The notes: generated from the letters alone by a model not told the origin. A stretch of DNA of 64,000 bases from Lactococcus carnosus (GCF_006770265.1 NZ_CP017194.1:1178001-1242000); one strand, 5' to 3'. Positions 17,121 to 25,934 are shown, counted from the first letter of the stretch. A program made the numbers and translations.

Positions 17121-18566
17121 ATGATTACACCCGATTTTGATTACAGTAAAGAACAGCACCGAGCGATTGCTTTTATCGATATGAAATCCTTCTATGCTAG
17201 TGTTGAGTGTGTGGCACGCGGTCTTGATCCTTTAACCACCTCCTTATGTGTCATGAGTCACGCTGCCAATTCTAGTGGTTTAATTCTAGCTAGTTCACCT
17301 ACCTTCAAACACGTATTTGGCAAAGCAAACGTCAGTCGAAGTCGTGATCTTCCTTTTTATATGACAACAAAAAAGTTTAACTACCAAAGATATTATCAAA
17401 CCGCGACTAGAGACTGGCTAGGCAAATCAGCTGCTCCCGCTAAAGCACAAGTTGCCTTTATCGAATCTTGGGCAAAACAAACGATTGTCACGCCACCTCG
17501 GATGTCCGCCTATATCGAGAAAAACATGGAGATTCAGCATATCATCCAAGACTTTGTTGCCTTGGATGAAATTTGTTGGTATTCGATTGATGAAGGCTTT
17601 GTTGATTTAACAAGTTCGCTTAACTACTTCTATCCAGATGCTACCCTACATCCGGCACAAAAACTTGACTTACTGTGCCGTGATATCCAGCAAGCAATCT
17701 TAGAAAAGACGGGGATTTATTCGACGATTGGTATGAGTATTGGCAATCCCTTACTAGCGAAACTAGCCTTGGATAATGCCGCAAAACTAGCACCAAATAT
17801 GCGTGCGCTGTGGACCTATGCCAATATTGAAACGACAGTGTGGCAGATTCCAAACCTAACTGATTTTTGGGGGATTAACAGGAGAACGGAAAAACGCTTG
17901 CATCGACTAGGAATTAGGTCTGTCTATGACTTGGCACATACGCATCCGGCTATTTTAAAAAAGGAGTTTGGTATTTTAGGTGTCCAACTCTTCTGCCACG
18001 CAAACGGCATAGATGAATCAACTGTGTTTGAGCGGTATGAAGCTAAGGCTAAAACGATTAGTAACTCACAGACTTTACCACGAGACTACACCAACCAAAG
18101 AGAGATTGAACTTGTCTTGGCCGAATTAGCCGAGCAGGTCGCCATCCGACTACGTCAGGCAAAGAAAAAAACAGGATTAGTTGCCTTATATGTCGGTTAT
18201 GGATTTTCTGATGCCACCCCATCCATTCACGGACAAATGAGCATTGAACCGACCAATAGTACAGAAACATTGACTCGATTCATCCGCTCTATTTTTCGCG
18301 ATAAGTACGAGGCTGGTGCCGTTAGAAGAATCGCCATCTCTTATGGTCAACTTTGTGAGGATAATTTTGAACTCATTTCCTTATTTGAAACGGATAGCCT
18401 TGCTAAAAAACACGATACAATGCAAGATGTCATCGATGCTATTCGACAGAAGTACGGCTTTTTATCCCTGCAGAAGGCAACTATGTTGAGCGCAGGATCT
18501 AGAGCAATAGCGCGTAGTCAATTAGTCGGTGGACATTCAGCTGGTGGATTGGATGGCCTGTCATGA
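17121..18566 (+). CDS. umuC: Y-family DNA polymerase UmuC (translesion synthesis)
   Basis: 481-aa error-prone polymerase that copies past DNA lesions. The first catalytic motif is AFIDMKSFYASVEC (Asp near residue 19), the second YSIDEGFVDL (near residue 155), with the palm, thumb (helix-hairpin-helix around WGINRRTEKRLHRLG) and a little-finger domain following. It is longer at the C-terminus than DinB, as in the Gram-positive UmuC/ImpB/MucB group carried by plasmids and chromosomes. Co-transcribed with the repressor upstream; its stop overlaps the next ORF as ATGA. Confidence 0.92.
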   Translation: MITPDFDYSKEQHRAIAFIDMKSFYASVECVARGLDPLTTSLCVMSHAANSSGLILASSPTFKHVFGKANVSRSRDLPFYMTTKKFNYQRYYQTATRDWLGKSAAPAKAQVAFIESWAKQTIVTPPRMSAYIEKNMEIQHIIQDFVALDEICWYSIDEGFVDLTSSLNYFYPDATLHPAQKLDLLCRDIQQAILEKTGIYSTIGMSIGNPLLAKLALDNAAKLAPNMRALWTYANIETTVWQIPNLTDFWGINRRTEKRLHRLGIRSVYDLAHTHPAILKKEFGILGVQLFCHANGIDESTVFERYEAKAKTISNSQTLPRDYTNQREIELVLAELAEQVAIRLRQAKKKTGLVALYVGYGFSDATPSIHGQMSIEPTNSTETLTRFIRSIFRDKYEAGAVRRIAISYGQLCEDNFELISLFETDSLAKKHDTMQDVIDAIRQKYGFLSLQKATMLSAGSRAIARSQLVGGHSAGGLDGLS

Positions 18567-18733
18567 CAGCAGTAGACCGTTCCTACAGTCAGTTTGAGGA
18601 GATTCGCAACTATCAGGATCGCAGTATGATGAAATGGCAAGGCTTTTTCTTATCAGAACATACGACCGAGATGAAGAAAGATAACGCTGAAAAAACATAC
18701 TATCCCTATCTTGTCATGGGCATCCTGAAATAA
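18563..18733 (+). CDS. Small UmuC-linked protein, 56 aa (YolD-like)
   Basis: A 56-codon ORF whose ATG overlaps the umuC stop (ATGA), so it is very likely translated by coupling. The segment DRSMMKWQGFFLSEHT resembles the core of YolD-like proteins, small partners commonly found next to Gram-positive UmuC polymerases and proposed to serve a UmuD-like role. It is acidic-basic mixed and has no membrane segment. Followed 38 bp later by a strong terminator, which makes it the last gene of the SOS cassette. Family assignment is tentative. Confidence 0.7.
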   Translation: MTAVDRSYSQFEEIRNYQDRSMMKWQGFFLSEHTTEMKKDNAEKTYYPYLVMGILK

Positions 18734-18770
18734 GGATGCTTGCTAAACAAAGTAACTAAATAAGCGCATC

Positions 18771-18807
18771 AAATAAAGGGATCATCATGATTGATGACCC
18801 TTTATTT
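18771..18807 (+). terminator. Terminator of the hdiR-umuC operon
   Basis: AAATAAAGGG and CCCTTTATTT arms, extended inward by TCATC/GATGA, followed by TTTTT on the plus strand. Confidence 0.88.
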
Positions 18808-18829
18808 TTGGGATTAAATGCGATTACCA

Positions 18830-18866
18830 ACAAAAAAAGATGGGAGAAATACTTCCCCCACCATAG
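18830..18866 (-). terminator. Terminator of khpA
   Basis: On the minus strand a GGGGGAA...TTCTCCC hairpin followed by a run of seven T, just downstream of the khpA stop. Confidence 0.75.
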
Positions 18867-18882
18867 ATGTTCTACATCTTTT

Positions 18883-19122
18883 TTATTTATCAACTAGTAA
18901 TCTAATTTTCTTACCTTCAACTGGGACAGAATAGACAAGCGTTCTGATCGCTTGGATAATTCTGCCTTGTTTGCCGATTACCCGACCCATATCTTGTTCA
19001 GCAACATGGAGGTGAAATTCTGTAAACTCCTCACCCGCTACAACGTCAATTTTGACACTGTCAGGATCAGTCGTTAATGGTTTGACAATCGTTAATACCA
19101 ACTCTTGTACATCTAAATCCAT
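18883..19122 (-). CDS. khpA: KH-domain RNA-binding protein KhpA
   Basis: 79-aa single KH-domain protein that works with KhpB (Jag/EloR) in streptococci to control cell elongation and mRNA stability. The GxxG loop is in GRVIGKQGRIIQAIR. The start is taken at MDLDVQELVLTIVKPL; an in-frame ATG five codons earlier (19137) is less consistent with the family. It is in the usual place after rpsP, but a terminator lies between them and rimM-trmD does not follow directly, being separated by the accessory block. Confidence 0.92.
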   Translation of the reverse strand: MDLDVQELVLTIVKPLTTDPDSVKIDVVAGEEFTEFHLHVAEQDMGRVIGKQGRIIQAIRTLVYSVPVEGKKIRLLVDK

Positions 19123-19255
19123 AGTTTTCTCTTTCATCTAGCATCAGTAACCACCTTAGGCAAATCATATGCGTATATCTATATACGACTAACCTTATAT
19201 CAGATGGTACTTGATCGTAATAGGCAGGGGGGAGTTACAGCATACTTTAAGCTAT

Positions 19256-19290
19256 GAAAAAAGCGACCAAAAGTAGTCGCTTCATCACAA
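19256..19290 (-). terminator. Terminator/attenuator between rpsP and khpA
   Basis: AAGCGAC and GTCGCTT arms with an 8-nt loop, followed by TTTTTT on the minus strand. It would limit read-through from rpsP into khpA, allowing S16 to be made in excess. Confidence 0.85.
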
Positions 19291-19304
19291 ATATAAGTAC
19301 TTGC

Positions 19305-19583
19305 TTATTTTGAAGCGTATTTTGCTTCGTGGAATTTTTTCATAACGCCAGCTTTTGACAAAATGTTTTTAACAGTGTCAGAAGGTTGTGCGCCATTTCC
19401 AAGCCACTCAAGAACACGATCTTCTTTTAAAGTTACTTGATTTTCAAGTGTAACAAGTGGGTTGTACGTACCAACAGTTTCGATGAAACGGCCATCACGT
19501 GGTGCACGTGAATCAGCAACGTTAATACGGTAGAAAGGTTTTTTCTTAGAACCCATACGAGTCAAACGAATTTTTACAGACAT
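19305..19583 (-). CDS. rpsP: 30S ribosomal protein S16
   Basis: 92-aa ribosomal protein stabilising 30S assembly. The sequence is diagnostic from the N-terminus ([18 protein letters not shown]) through [16 protein letters not shown]. Promoter TTGACA-16-TATAAT lies directly upstream and overlaps the guaC terminator. Normally followed by khpA, rimM and trmD; here only khpA follows. Confidence 0.97.
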   Translation of the reverse strand: MSVKIRLTRMGSKKKPFYRINVADSRAPRDGRFIETVGTYNPLVTLENQVTLKEDRVLEWLGNGAQPSDTVKNILSKAGVMKKFHEAKYASK

Positions 19584-19617
19584 GATAAATCTCTTTTCTT
19601 TTTTCTTTACACTTATT

Positions 19618-19645
19618 ATTATAGCATATTGTTTTAGTCTGTCAA
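19618..19645 (-). promoter_or_regulatory. rpsP promoter
   Basis: Perfect TTGACA (19640-19645), 16-bp spacer, perfect TATAAT (19618-19623) on the minus strand. The -35 box is part of the downstream arm of the guaC terminator hairpin. Confidence 0.88.
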
Positions 19646-19668
19646 GTTTTTTTCTTGACAGACTAAAA
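19632..19668 (-). terminator. guaC terminator (bidirectional shape)
   Basis: Perfect 15-bp arms (TTTTAGTCTGTCAAG and complement) with a 7-nt loop; the downstream arm carries the rpsP -35 box. Confidence 0.9.
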
Positions 19669-19689
19669 AATAGACTATTTGTTGATCAC

Positions 19690-20676
19690 TTAGATACTAT
19701 CACCATTCCAAATCGAATTTTTAACGATGACGTAATCAACTTTTGTTAAGCTTTCTAGATCACGACCGCCGGCATAAGAAATTGAACTTTGTAAATCTTG
19801 TGTGATTTCAGTCAAAGTATCTTGCAAATGGCCTTTATGGGGCACAAGAATTTTTTTACCTTCAACATTTTTTTTCTCACCTTTTTGGTATTCAGATGCT
19901 GATCCAAAGTACTCTTTATAAAGGTTACCATCCTTAGTGATGGTCTTACCAGGGCTTTCTTCATGTCCTGCAAAAAGTGACCCAATCATCACAAAACTTG
20001 CACCAAAACGAATTGATTTCGCAATATCACCATGTGTCCGAATACCACCATCAGCAATAATCGGTTTACGTGCTGCCTTAGCACACCAGCGAAGGGCAGC
20101 CAACTGCCAGCCACCTGTCCCAAAGCCAGTTTTTACTTTGGTGATACAGACTTTACCTGGTCCGATGCCTACTTTAGTTGCATCAGCACCAGCATTTTCA
20201 AGCTCACGAACACCTTCTGGTGTCCCAACATTACCTGCAATGACAAATGATTCTGGAATGGTCTCTTTAATGTATTTAATCATACGGATCACACTGTCAG
20301 AATGACCATGTGCGATATCAATCGTGATAAATTCAGGGATAGCATCTTGTGCTTTCAACTCATCGATAAAGGCATATTCATAGTCTTTTACGCCAACTGA
20401 GATAGAGGCAATCAGGCCTTGCGCTTGCATTTTTTTAATGAATGGTAGACGCGCTGCCTCGTCAAAACGATGCATGACATAAAAATAACTATTTTTAGCC
20501 AAATATTCAGCAATCGGTTCATCGATAATCGTTTGCATATTAGCTGGCACGACGGGTAATTTAAAGGTATGTGTACCAAGTTTGACTGATGTATCAGCCT
20601 CACTTCTACTATTGATAATACACTTGTTAGGGACAAGTTGGATATCTTCATAATCAAAAACTGGTAAATTATTCAT
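19690..20676 (-). CDS. guaC: GMP reductase
   Basis: Converts GMP to IMP with NADPH, balancing guanine and adenine nucleotides. 328 aa with the IMPDH/GMPR barrel: [12 protein letters not shown] at the start, catalytic loop [15 protein letters not shown] (Cys in the middle), [12 protein letters not shown] phosphate-binding region and YFGSASEYQ flap. No CBS domains, consistent with GMPR rather than IMPDH. A PurBox 190 bp upstream and a well-spaced -10 indicate control by PurR. Confidence 0.95.
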   Translation of the reverse strand: MNNLPVFDYEDIQLVPNKCIINSRSEADTSVKLGTHTFKLPVVPANMQTIIDEPIAEYLAKNSYFYVMHRFDEAARLPFIKKMQAQGLIASISVGVKDYEYAFIDELKAQDAIPEFITIDIAHGHSDSVIRMIKYIKETIPESFVIAGNVGTPEGVRELENAGADATKVGIGPGKVCITKVKTGFGTGGWQLAALRWCAKAARKPIIADGGIRTHGDIAKSIRFGASFVMIGSLFAGHEESPGKTITKDGNLYKEYFGSASEYQKGEKKNVEGKKILVPHKGHLQDTLTEITQDLQSSISYAGGRDLESLTKVDYVIVKNSIWNGDSI

Positions 20677-20800
20677 TTTTTCTCCAAATTAGGTTAGTAT
20701 TGGCAGCTACCGACCAAATTTATCCATATTTCTGATAAACTTCGCTATTGTGACAGAACTCATTTTAGGCTTCTTCTGCGTGTCACAACTTCCATCTATT

Positions 20801-20806
20801 ATTATA
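20801..20806 (-). promoter_or_regulatory. guaC promoter -10
   Basis: TATAAT on the minus strand, with a weak TTGGCG -35 embedded in the cls terminator. The predicted start near 20794 puts the PurBox centre at about -77. Confidence 0.7.
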
Positions 20807-20809
20807 AAA

Positions 20810-20834
20810 CACCTTGACGACTATCGCCAAGGTG
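20810..20834 (-). terminator. cls terminator
   Basis: CACCTTG/CAAGGTG arms followed by TTTTAT on the minus strand, located between the guaC PurBox and the guaC -10. Confidence 0.82.
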
Positions 20835-20864
20835 CTTGCTCATTTTAGCCTAAGATTCGTACTA

Positions 20865-20877
20865 ATTGTTCGGATTT
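20865..20877 (-). promoter_or_regulatory. PurBox (PurR site) for guaC
   Basis: Minus-strand AAATCCGAACAAT matches the lactococcal PurBox consensus AWWWCCGAACWWT at every position. It touches the stop codon of cls. Confidence 0.82.
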
Positions 20878-22349
20878 TACAGCATCGGCCCAATTAATCT
20901 CGCAATACCTTCTTTAAATTTGATAACTGCCGAACGTTGTGCGTAGCGTTCCAGCGTTAATTGCTGACTCACTTTGACATCATCTAAGAAGTTTTTTCGA
21001 AGTTGCTGGGCAAAGTCACGATCATAAATGACCATATTACCCTCGAAATCAAGCATGAAACTTCGATAGTCAAAGTTAGCAGAGCCTACTGAGGCAAAAC
21101 TACCATCGACGATAATTGTTTTGGCATGCACAAATCCCATTTCATAAGTATAAACCTCAGCACCATAGCCGACTAAACTGCCACTATAATAGTAAGTTGC
21201 CCAATAAACAAAGGGATGATCTGGCTTATTTGGAATCAGTAATTTGACCTTGACACCACTAAGCAGTGCCAGTTTCAAGGCCTCATGAATGGCATCATCT
21301 GGGATATAATAGGGCGTTTGAATGATGATTTCATCCTCAGCACCATTAATCATTTTCAAATAGGTCATCTTAATCTGTTCCCGTTTACTATCTGGACCAC
21401 TTGTGACAAACTGAGCTGTCAGATTACCAGATGCTTTGGTTTCGGGAAAATAAGGCAGGGACTCTTTAATTTCATATTGATGTTGGCTATTCCAATCCAT
21501 GATGAAGCGATTTTGAAGCGAATAAACCACATCTCCTGTCACACGCAAATGATTGTCACGCCAATAGCCAAATTTTTTGGTTATTGACACATATTCATCC
21601 CCAATGTTAAATCCACCGGTATAGCCAATTTGGCCATCAATGACAACAATTTTTCGATGCAATCGATAGTTTGTTCTAGGATTGATCAAAGGCAGAATAA
21701 GCGGAAAGAAATAAACGACTTCTCCACCAGCTGCAATCAGGTCCTTGAAATGGCGATGTTTGGTTCCATTTGATCCCCATGAGTCGATCAAAACACGCAC
21801 CTCAACGCCACGTTTTCTGGCTGCAATCAAGGCAGCCGTTACTTCCTTACCGATATTATCCATCCTGAAAATATAGTATTCCACATGAATATGGTGGCTT
21901 GCTTTTGCAATATCCGCAATTAAGGCGTCAAATTTTTCCCGCCCATCTGTAAATAAGTTAACCCCAGTATTCATGGAAACTAATGATTCTTCTGAGATAA
22001 ATAGCATATGTAGTAACTGGCCGATTACATGATTATCTGTTATCTTGGTTAAAAATTTATCCTCGGAATAGGCCTTTTTGGCACGCTCAATTTCTGCTTT
22101 AAATCCATGTTTAAGCTGTGACTTCAGCTCAAAAATTCGATAATCAGAAATACCACGACCAATTAAGATATATAAAATAAAGCCAAATATTGGTAGGACA
22201 TTCACCACAAATAACCACGACCATGTTGATGACGTGCTTTTTCGCTCCCTAAAAATAATCACTAGTGATAGCATGATATTAATTAAGAAAATAACGGTGC
22301 TAACATGTGTTCTAATAAATGTCAAAATAGTCTCTAAAATACTAATCAT
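20877..22349 (-). CDS. cls: Cardiolipin synthase
   Basis: Membrane phospholipase-D-type enzyme joining two phosphatidylglycerols into cardiolipin. 490 aa: two N-terminal membrane helices (about residues 10-33 and 40-63), then two HKD catalytic motifs, HRKIVVIDG near residue 228 and HAKTIIVDG near residue 407, each followed by the GS/GG-x-N motif (GGFNIGDEY and GSANFDYRS). The length and order are standard for firmicute Cls. Single-gene unit ending in its own terminator. Confidence 0.95.
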   Translation of the reverse strand: MISILETILTFIRTHVSTVIFLINIMLSLVIIFRERKSTSSTWSWLFVVNVLPIFGFILYILIGRGISDYRIFELKSQLKHGFKAEIERAKKAYSEDKFLTKITDNHVIGQLLHMLFISEESLVSMNTGVNLFTDGREKFDALIADIAKASHHIHVEYYIFRMDNIGKEVTAALIAARKRGVEVRVLIDSWGSNGTKHRHFKDLIAAGGEVVYFFPLILPLINPRTNYRLHRKIVVIDGQIGYTGGFNIGDEYVSITKKFGYWRDNHLRVTGDVVYSLQNRFIMDWNSQHQYEIKESLPYFPETKASGNLTAQFVTSGPDSKREQIKMTYLKMINGAEDEIIIQTPYYIPDDAIHEALKLALLSGVKVKLLIPNKPDHPFVYWATYYYSGSLVGYGAEVYTYEMGFVHAKTIIVDGSFASVGSANFDYRSFMLDFEGNMVIYDRDFAQQLRKNFLDDVKVSQQLTLERYAQRSAVIKFKEGIARLIGPML

Positions 22350-22525
22350 TCTTTAATTTTAGCATATTGTCACTAAAAATGAGTGAAAAAAATAGGAAAA
22401 AGCAACTGACACGATTACTTATCATTTTATTATCATAACAACAGGTGCCTATCATTCTTTAAGTCATGATCTATTATTTCTTACCTAAGCCTATAATTTA
22501 GCATAAAGTATAGTATAATAGAGGT

Positions 22526-23194
22526 ATGTTAGAAACACAAAACGGGCTTCGAAAGCCAACAATTTATGAAAGTTTTTTTTATTTTACGCTCTCCCTACTA
22601 ATAAATGCCATTGGGAATGGGCTGACTGTGGCAACAAATATGGGCTCTAGCATGTGGACTGCATCTGCTGCTAATATCGCTTATGACTTTAATTTTTCGA
22701 TTTCTTGGGTACTCATTCTTTATGGTGGCTCACAGATTTTTATCAATATACTACTGACTAGAAAAATTGATTTACCTCGTATCGCTGGCAATATCATCTT
22801 TATTAGCTTCTTTGGCCCATTTGTTGGGATATTCAAGCAGCTCTTTCTAGATTTAGGATTTGCTAATCTGTCCTTACCAGCTAAAATTTTCTTTGATATT
22901 ATCGGTATTTGCTTCGTCGCAATTGCGATTTCTATCTATCAACGGCTAAACTTGATTTTACATCCAGGTGATGAAATGACAAATATCTTGAGATTCCAAT
23001 ATTTTAAGGGCAATGCGAATCTTGCCCAATGGACTAACTTCTCAATTCCTGTCATCGTTATCATCTGCTTAAGTCTCATCTTTAAACAGATTGTCGCAGT
23101 CAACGTCGGAACAGCTGTCGCGCTTTTCTTTCAAGGGGCGTTAATTAATTATGCTGACCAACTCATCTTTCCTAAATTAAAGCATCGCTTATAA
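22526..23194 (+). CDS. YczE/YyaS/YitT family membrane protein
   Basis: 222-aa integral membrane protein with about five or six hydrophobic segments. The LSLLINAIGNGLTVATNMGSS opening and HPGDEMTN motif fit the YczE/YitT group, whose members are conserved but of uncertain transport role. TATAAT (22514-22519) followed by AGAGGT abuts the ATG; another TATAAT at 22492-22497 would give a more normal leader. Monocistronic, closed by a bidirectional terminator. Confidence 0.8.
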   Translation: MLETQNGLRKPTIYESFFYFTLSLLINAIGNGLTVATNMGSSMWTASAANIAYDFNFSISWVLILYGGSQIFINILLTRKIDLPRIAGNIIFISFFGPFVGIFKQLFLDLGFANLSLPAKIFFDIIGICFVAIAISIYQRLNLILHPGDEMTNILRFQYFKGNANLAQWTNFSIPVIVIICLSLIFKQIVAVNVGTAVALFFQGALINYADQLIFPKLKHRL

Positions 23195-23200
23195 ATCATC

Positions 23201-23231
23201 AAAAAAACTTGAACAATGGTCAAGTTTTTTT
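23201..23231. terminator. Bidirectional terminator
   Basis: 12-bp perfect arms AAAAAAACTTGA and complement with a 7-nt loop, between the convergent YczE-like and P-loop kinase genes. Confidence 0.92.
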
Positions 23232-23259
23232 GATTGCTAAATTCAGACGCAACTACTCC

Positions 23260-23781
23260 TTATAGTCGGGATAAAAACCGCATCACGTCCTGTTTACTCT
23301 TTAGGATAATCAGGTCGGTATTTGCTGAGCGCTGATTAACTGCTGTCAAAAGCTTGGGGCGTACTTTGCGATTAAAAGAGCCTACAAAATATAAGAAAGC
23401 GACATAATCTCGACTAAATAGGCGCTCTTCAAAGTGTACTGCCATATCAGGTCGTGTACTTTTATCTCTACGAAAGCGAATAGAACGCCTAAAGACACGC
23501 ATCACACAAAGCCAAGCAGGGAAATCCAGCCAAATGATCGTATCCGCCTCAGCCACACGATCCGGTAAACTACCAGCATAATTACCATCTATTACCCACG
23601 CTGCTTCTGACATTATCTTTTTTTGTTCTGTTAAAAACAGAGAACGATCTAGCATTTCTCCTTTTGGTAGATGAAAGATGTGGTCCAGATGGTATAGTGG
23701 TAAATTCAAGTCCTGACTTACCTGTCTGGATAAGACAGATTTACCTGCACCGGAAATACCGATCACGATTATTTTTTTCAT
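23260..23781 (-). CDS. P-loop ATPase/kinase-like protein (topology-modulation/FlaR-like)
   Basis: 173 aa beginning with a Walker A loop (GISGAGKSVLSRQV, residues 8-21), then LDHIFHLP and VIDGNYAGS, and a Arg-rich lid (FRRSIRFRRDKSTRP). This pattern is that of the adenylate-kinase-like proteins annotated as DNA topology modulation protein or FlaR; the real substrate is unknown and the topology role is historical. Monocistronic on the minus strand. Confidence 0.78.
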   Translation of the reverse strand: MKKIIVIGISGAGKSVLSRQVSQDLNLPLYHLDHIFHLPKGEMLDRSLFLTEQKKIMSEAAWVIDGNYAGSLPDRVAEADTIIWLDFPAWLCVMRVFRRSIRFRRDKSTRPDMAVHFEERLFSRDYVAFLYFVGSFNRKVRPKLLTAVNQRSANTDLIILKSKQDVMRFLSRL

Positions 23782-23826
23782 ATCTTATATCATACACTAA
23801 TCTCTTTAAATAAACTTGAATATATC

Positions 23827-23848
23827 AAAAAAGCCCTTGGGCTTTTTT
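23827..23848. terminator. Bidirectional terminator after purN
   Basis: AAAAAAGCCC/GGGCTTTTTT perfect arms with a minimal loop; serves purN on the minus strand. Confidence 0.9.
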
Positions 23849-23858
23849 GGGGAGTCAA

Positions 23859-24404
23859 TCAATTACGCAATAGCCTTGATAGAACCTGAGGATAGAGCAA
23901 ATACTCCATCTCATGAATTCTTGCTTCAAATGTTTCAAGTGTATCATCAGACAAAATCGGGACACGTTCTTGGACAATGATTTCTCCTGTATCGACACCC
24001 GCATCTACATAATGGATGGTAACACCACTTTGTGATACGCCAGCATCAAAGGCATCCTCGATACCATGCGCACCTGGAAATTCAGGCAGGTAAGCAGGGT
24101 GAATATTGATGATACGCCCCTCGTAAGCGGCAAGTAAAGTCGGACTGACGATTTTCATATAGCCTGCCAGTACAACCAAGTCTATCTCAAATTCTGCTAA
24201 CAGTGCTAAAATGGCTAATTCATAGGCGACTTTATCAGTAAATTCTTTCAGTTCAAAACTCGCATGCTTAATACCAAGCAGGTCGGCGCGTTCAAGCACA
24301 CCCGCCTGCCGTTTATCGGAAAATAAGAGGGCAACTGGTATCTCATTTTTAACTAGATTCTCAAAATTCGTTCCAGAACCACTAGCAAAAACCGCTATCT
24401 TCAT
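23859..24404 (-). CDS. purN: Phosphoribosylglycinamide formyltransferase
   Basis: Third step of purine synthesis: transfers formyl from 10-formyl-THF to GAR. 181 aa; visible motifs are [12 protein letters not shown] (phosphate loop), [13 protein letters not shown] (catalytic Asn-His), and [13 protein letters not shown] (catalytic Asp region). The start ATG overlaps the purM stop, so it is the second gene of a purM-purN operon. Confidence 0.96.
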   Translation of the reverse strand: MKIAVFASGSGTNFENLVKNEIPVALLFSDKRQAGVLERADLLGIKHASFELKEFTDKVAYELAILALLAEFEIDLVVLAGYMKIVSPTLLAAYEGRIINIHPAYLPEFPGAHGIEDAFDAGVSQSGVTIHYVDAGVDTGEIIVQERVPILSDDTLETFEARIHEMEYLLYPQVLSRLLRN

Positions 24405-25456
24405 TTGATGATGACCGCTTCAGTCTGACGCGTAACGATTTGACCAATTTCAAAGCATTGGTCATGCAGTAGCGCCTTAGCTTGTGCGACATGCTCTGGT
24501 GAAATGGCAAGTACCATCCCTAGACCCATATTGAAAATCTCAAACATTTCCTCATGCTTGAGGTTACCCGTTTTCTCTAGTAGCTCAAAAATCGGTAGGA
24601 TATCCCATGTCCCCTCTGTAATTTCAGCAGCTAAGTCATCGCTAAACATACGTGGGATGTTTTCTATGAACCCACCACCTGTAATATGTGAAATGCCATT
24701 GATCACACCTGCTTTTACCAAAGGTAATAATGCGTCAACATAAATTTTTGTTGGTGTTAGGAGGTTATCTATCAAGACTTGCCCGTCAAGTTCAGGCATT
24801 TTAGCAGTTAAATCTGTGTCAGCAAAAACCTTACGAACAAGCGAAAAGCCGTTTGAATGAATGCCAGAAGAGGCCAAGCCTAATAAGATGTCCCCAGCTG
24901 CAATTTTTTCTCCAGTGATGATCTCTGATTTTTCAGCAACACCAACAGTAAAGCCAGCCAAATCATAGTCATCTTCACCATACATACCAGGCATTTCAGC
25001 AGTTTCGCCACCTACAAGCGCAGCATTGGCTTGTACACAACCTTCAGCAACACCCGCAACAACTTGCTCGAGTTTTTCAGGAATATTCTTACCTGTTGCA
25101 ATATAGTCAAGGAAATAGAGAGGCTCAGCACCAGCCGCGATAATGTCATTCACACACATCGCCACACAGTCAATCCCAATCGTGTCATGCTTATCAGCTT
25201 CAATCGCAAGTAGGAGTTTTGTGCCAACACCGTCTGTACCAGAGACTAAAACTGGTTCTTTTACTCCTGTCGTTGTGAGATCAAACATCCCACCAAAGCC
25301 GCCTAAGGCACCCATGACCCCAAGACGTTCAGTTCGTTTGACGTGTTTTTTGATACGTTCAACAACTTCATAACCAGCTTCAACATCAACTCCAGCTTGC
25401 GCATAAGCATTTTTTTCAGACAATCTTGATTCCAACTTTCTTTTGTTTAAGGCCAC
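24401..25456 (-). CDS. purM: Phosphoribosylformylglycinamidine cyclo-ligase (AIR synthetase)
   Basis: Fifth step of purine synthesis, ATP-dependent ring closure of FGAM to AIR. About 340-350 aa with [42 protein letters not shown] and [13 protein letters not shown]. The start is uncertain: GTG at 25456, or TTG at 25423 which begins at [16 protein letters not shown], the usual family N-terminus. A PurBox and TATACT -10 lie upstream with the spacing seen at guaC and purC. Confidence 0.95.
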   Translation of the reverse strand: MALNKRKLESRLSEKNAYAQAGVDVEAGYEVVERIKKHVKRTERLGVMGALGGFGGMFDLTTTGVKEPVLVSGTDGVGTKLLLAIEADKHDTIGIDCVAMCVNDIIAAGAEPLYFLDYIATGKNIPEKLEQVVAGVAEGCVQANAALVGGETAEMPGMYGEDDYDLAGFTVGVAEKSEIITGEKIAAGDILLGLASSGIHSNGFSLVRKVFADTDLTAKMPELDGQVLIDNLLTPTKIYVDALLPLVKAGVINGISHITGGGFIENIPRMFSDDLAAEITEGTWDILPIFELLEKTGNLKHEEMFEIFNMGLGMVLAISPEHVAQAKALLHDQCFEIGQIVTRQTEAVIIK

Positions 25457-25477
25457 TTAATAATAGCCTTTTTTAAT

Positions 25478-25483
25478 AGTATA
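25478..25483 (-). promoter_or_regulatory. purM promoter -10
   Basis: TATACT on the minus strand; the predicted start near 25471 puts the PurBox centre at about -76. Confidence 0.7.
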
Positions 25484-25513
25484 GGCTTATTTTCATCAAA
25501 AAAAGCAAAAAAC

Positions 25514-25529
25514 CTATCATTTCTGATAG
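25514..25529 (-). terminator. Terminator of the E1-DUF1934 operon
   Basis: CTATCA-gaaa-TGATAG hairpin followed by GTTTTTTGCTTTTTTT on the minus strand, between the PurBox and the purM -10. Confidence 0.85.
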
Positions 25530-25540
25530 ATTTAAGGGGT

Positions 25541-25553
25541 AATGTTCGGGTTT
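25541..25553 (-). promoter_or_regulatory. PurBox for purM-purN
   Basis: Minus-strand AAACCCGAACATT matches AWWWCCGAACWWT with one deviation. It overlaps the end of the upstream DUF1934 gene region. Confidence 0.75.
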
Positions 25554-25934
25554 TTAGTCTAAAAAACGAACTTCAAGGGCATACTGAGCGATTTGGGTCG
25601 CCCCTTGGCAAAACTGGTACGCCGTTTTAAAGCCATCAGACAAGGCTTGATGTGAGTTTGTTGTCACATCAAACACTTGCTGACCGACAGGTGTCGCGAT
25701 TGCTGTCCTTGTCACCACTTTTGGATGCAATTTGATAATCGTACTTGGACTAGAAAATCTGGTAATCGTCAACATCTCATCATCGTATTTCATGACGACT
25801 TTTTCAGACAATTCATTTTGGTAAACTAAAAAATGACTGTCATTTTTCTGATGGTAGTCACCAGAGACAACTTCTCGAATGACTTCCGTCTGCTCATCAA
25901 TTTTGATCAGATTATGAATGGTAATTTGTGTCAT
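25554..25934 (-). CDS. DUF1934 family protein (YwiB-like)
   Basis: 126-aa small beta-barrel-type protein. ITIHNLIKIDEQTEVIREVVSGDY at the N-terminus and the closing GATQIAQYALEVRF helix-strand fit DUF1934. The family is widespread in firmicutes; its role is not established. It follows the E1 beta gene without a gap, so it is co-transcribed, although no functional link is known. No signal peptide. Confidence 0.78.
   Translation of the reverse strand: MTQITIHNLIKIDEQTEVIREVVSGDYHQKNDSHFLVYQNELSEKVVMKYDDEMLTITRFSSPSTIIKLHPKVVTRTAIATPVGQQVFDVTTNSHQALSDGFKTAYQFCQGATQIAQYALEVRFLD

Noticed and set aside
12400-19000. Prophage or ICE around the XRE/ImmA and HdiR/UmuC genes
   Set aside because: No integrase, terminase, capsid, relaxase or att-like direct repeats seen. 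Only regulators and repair genes occur.
22492-22526. Leaderless YczE-like message
   Set aside because: A second TATAAT at 22492-22497 gives a normal leader with the AGAGG site, so leaderless translation is not required.
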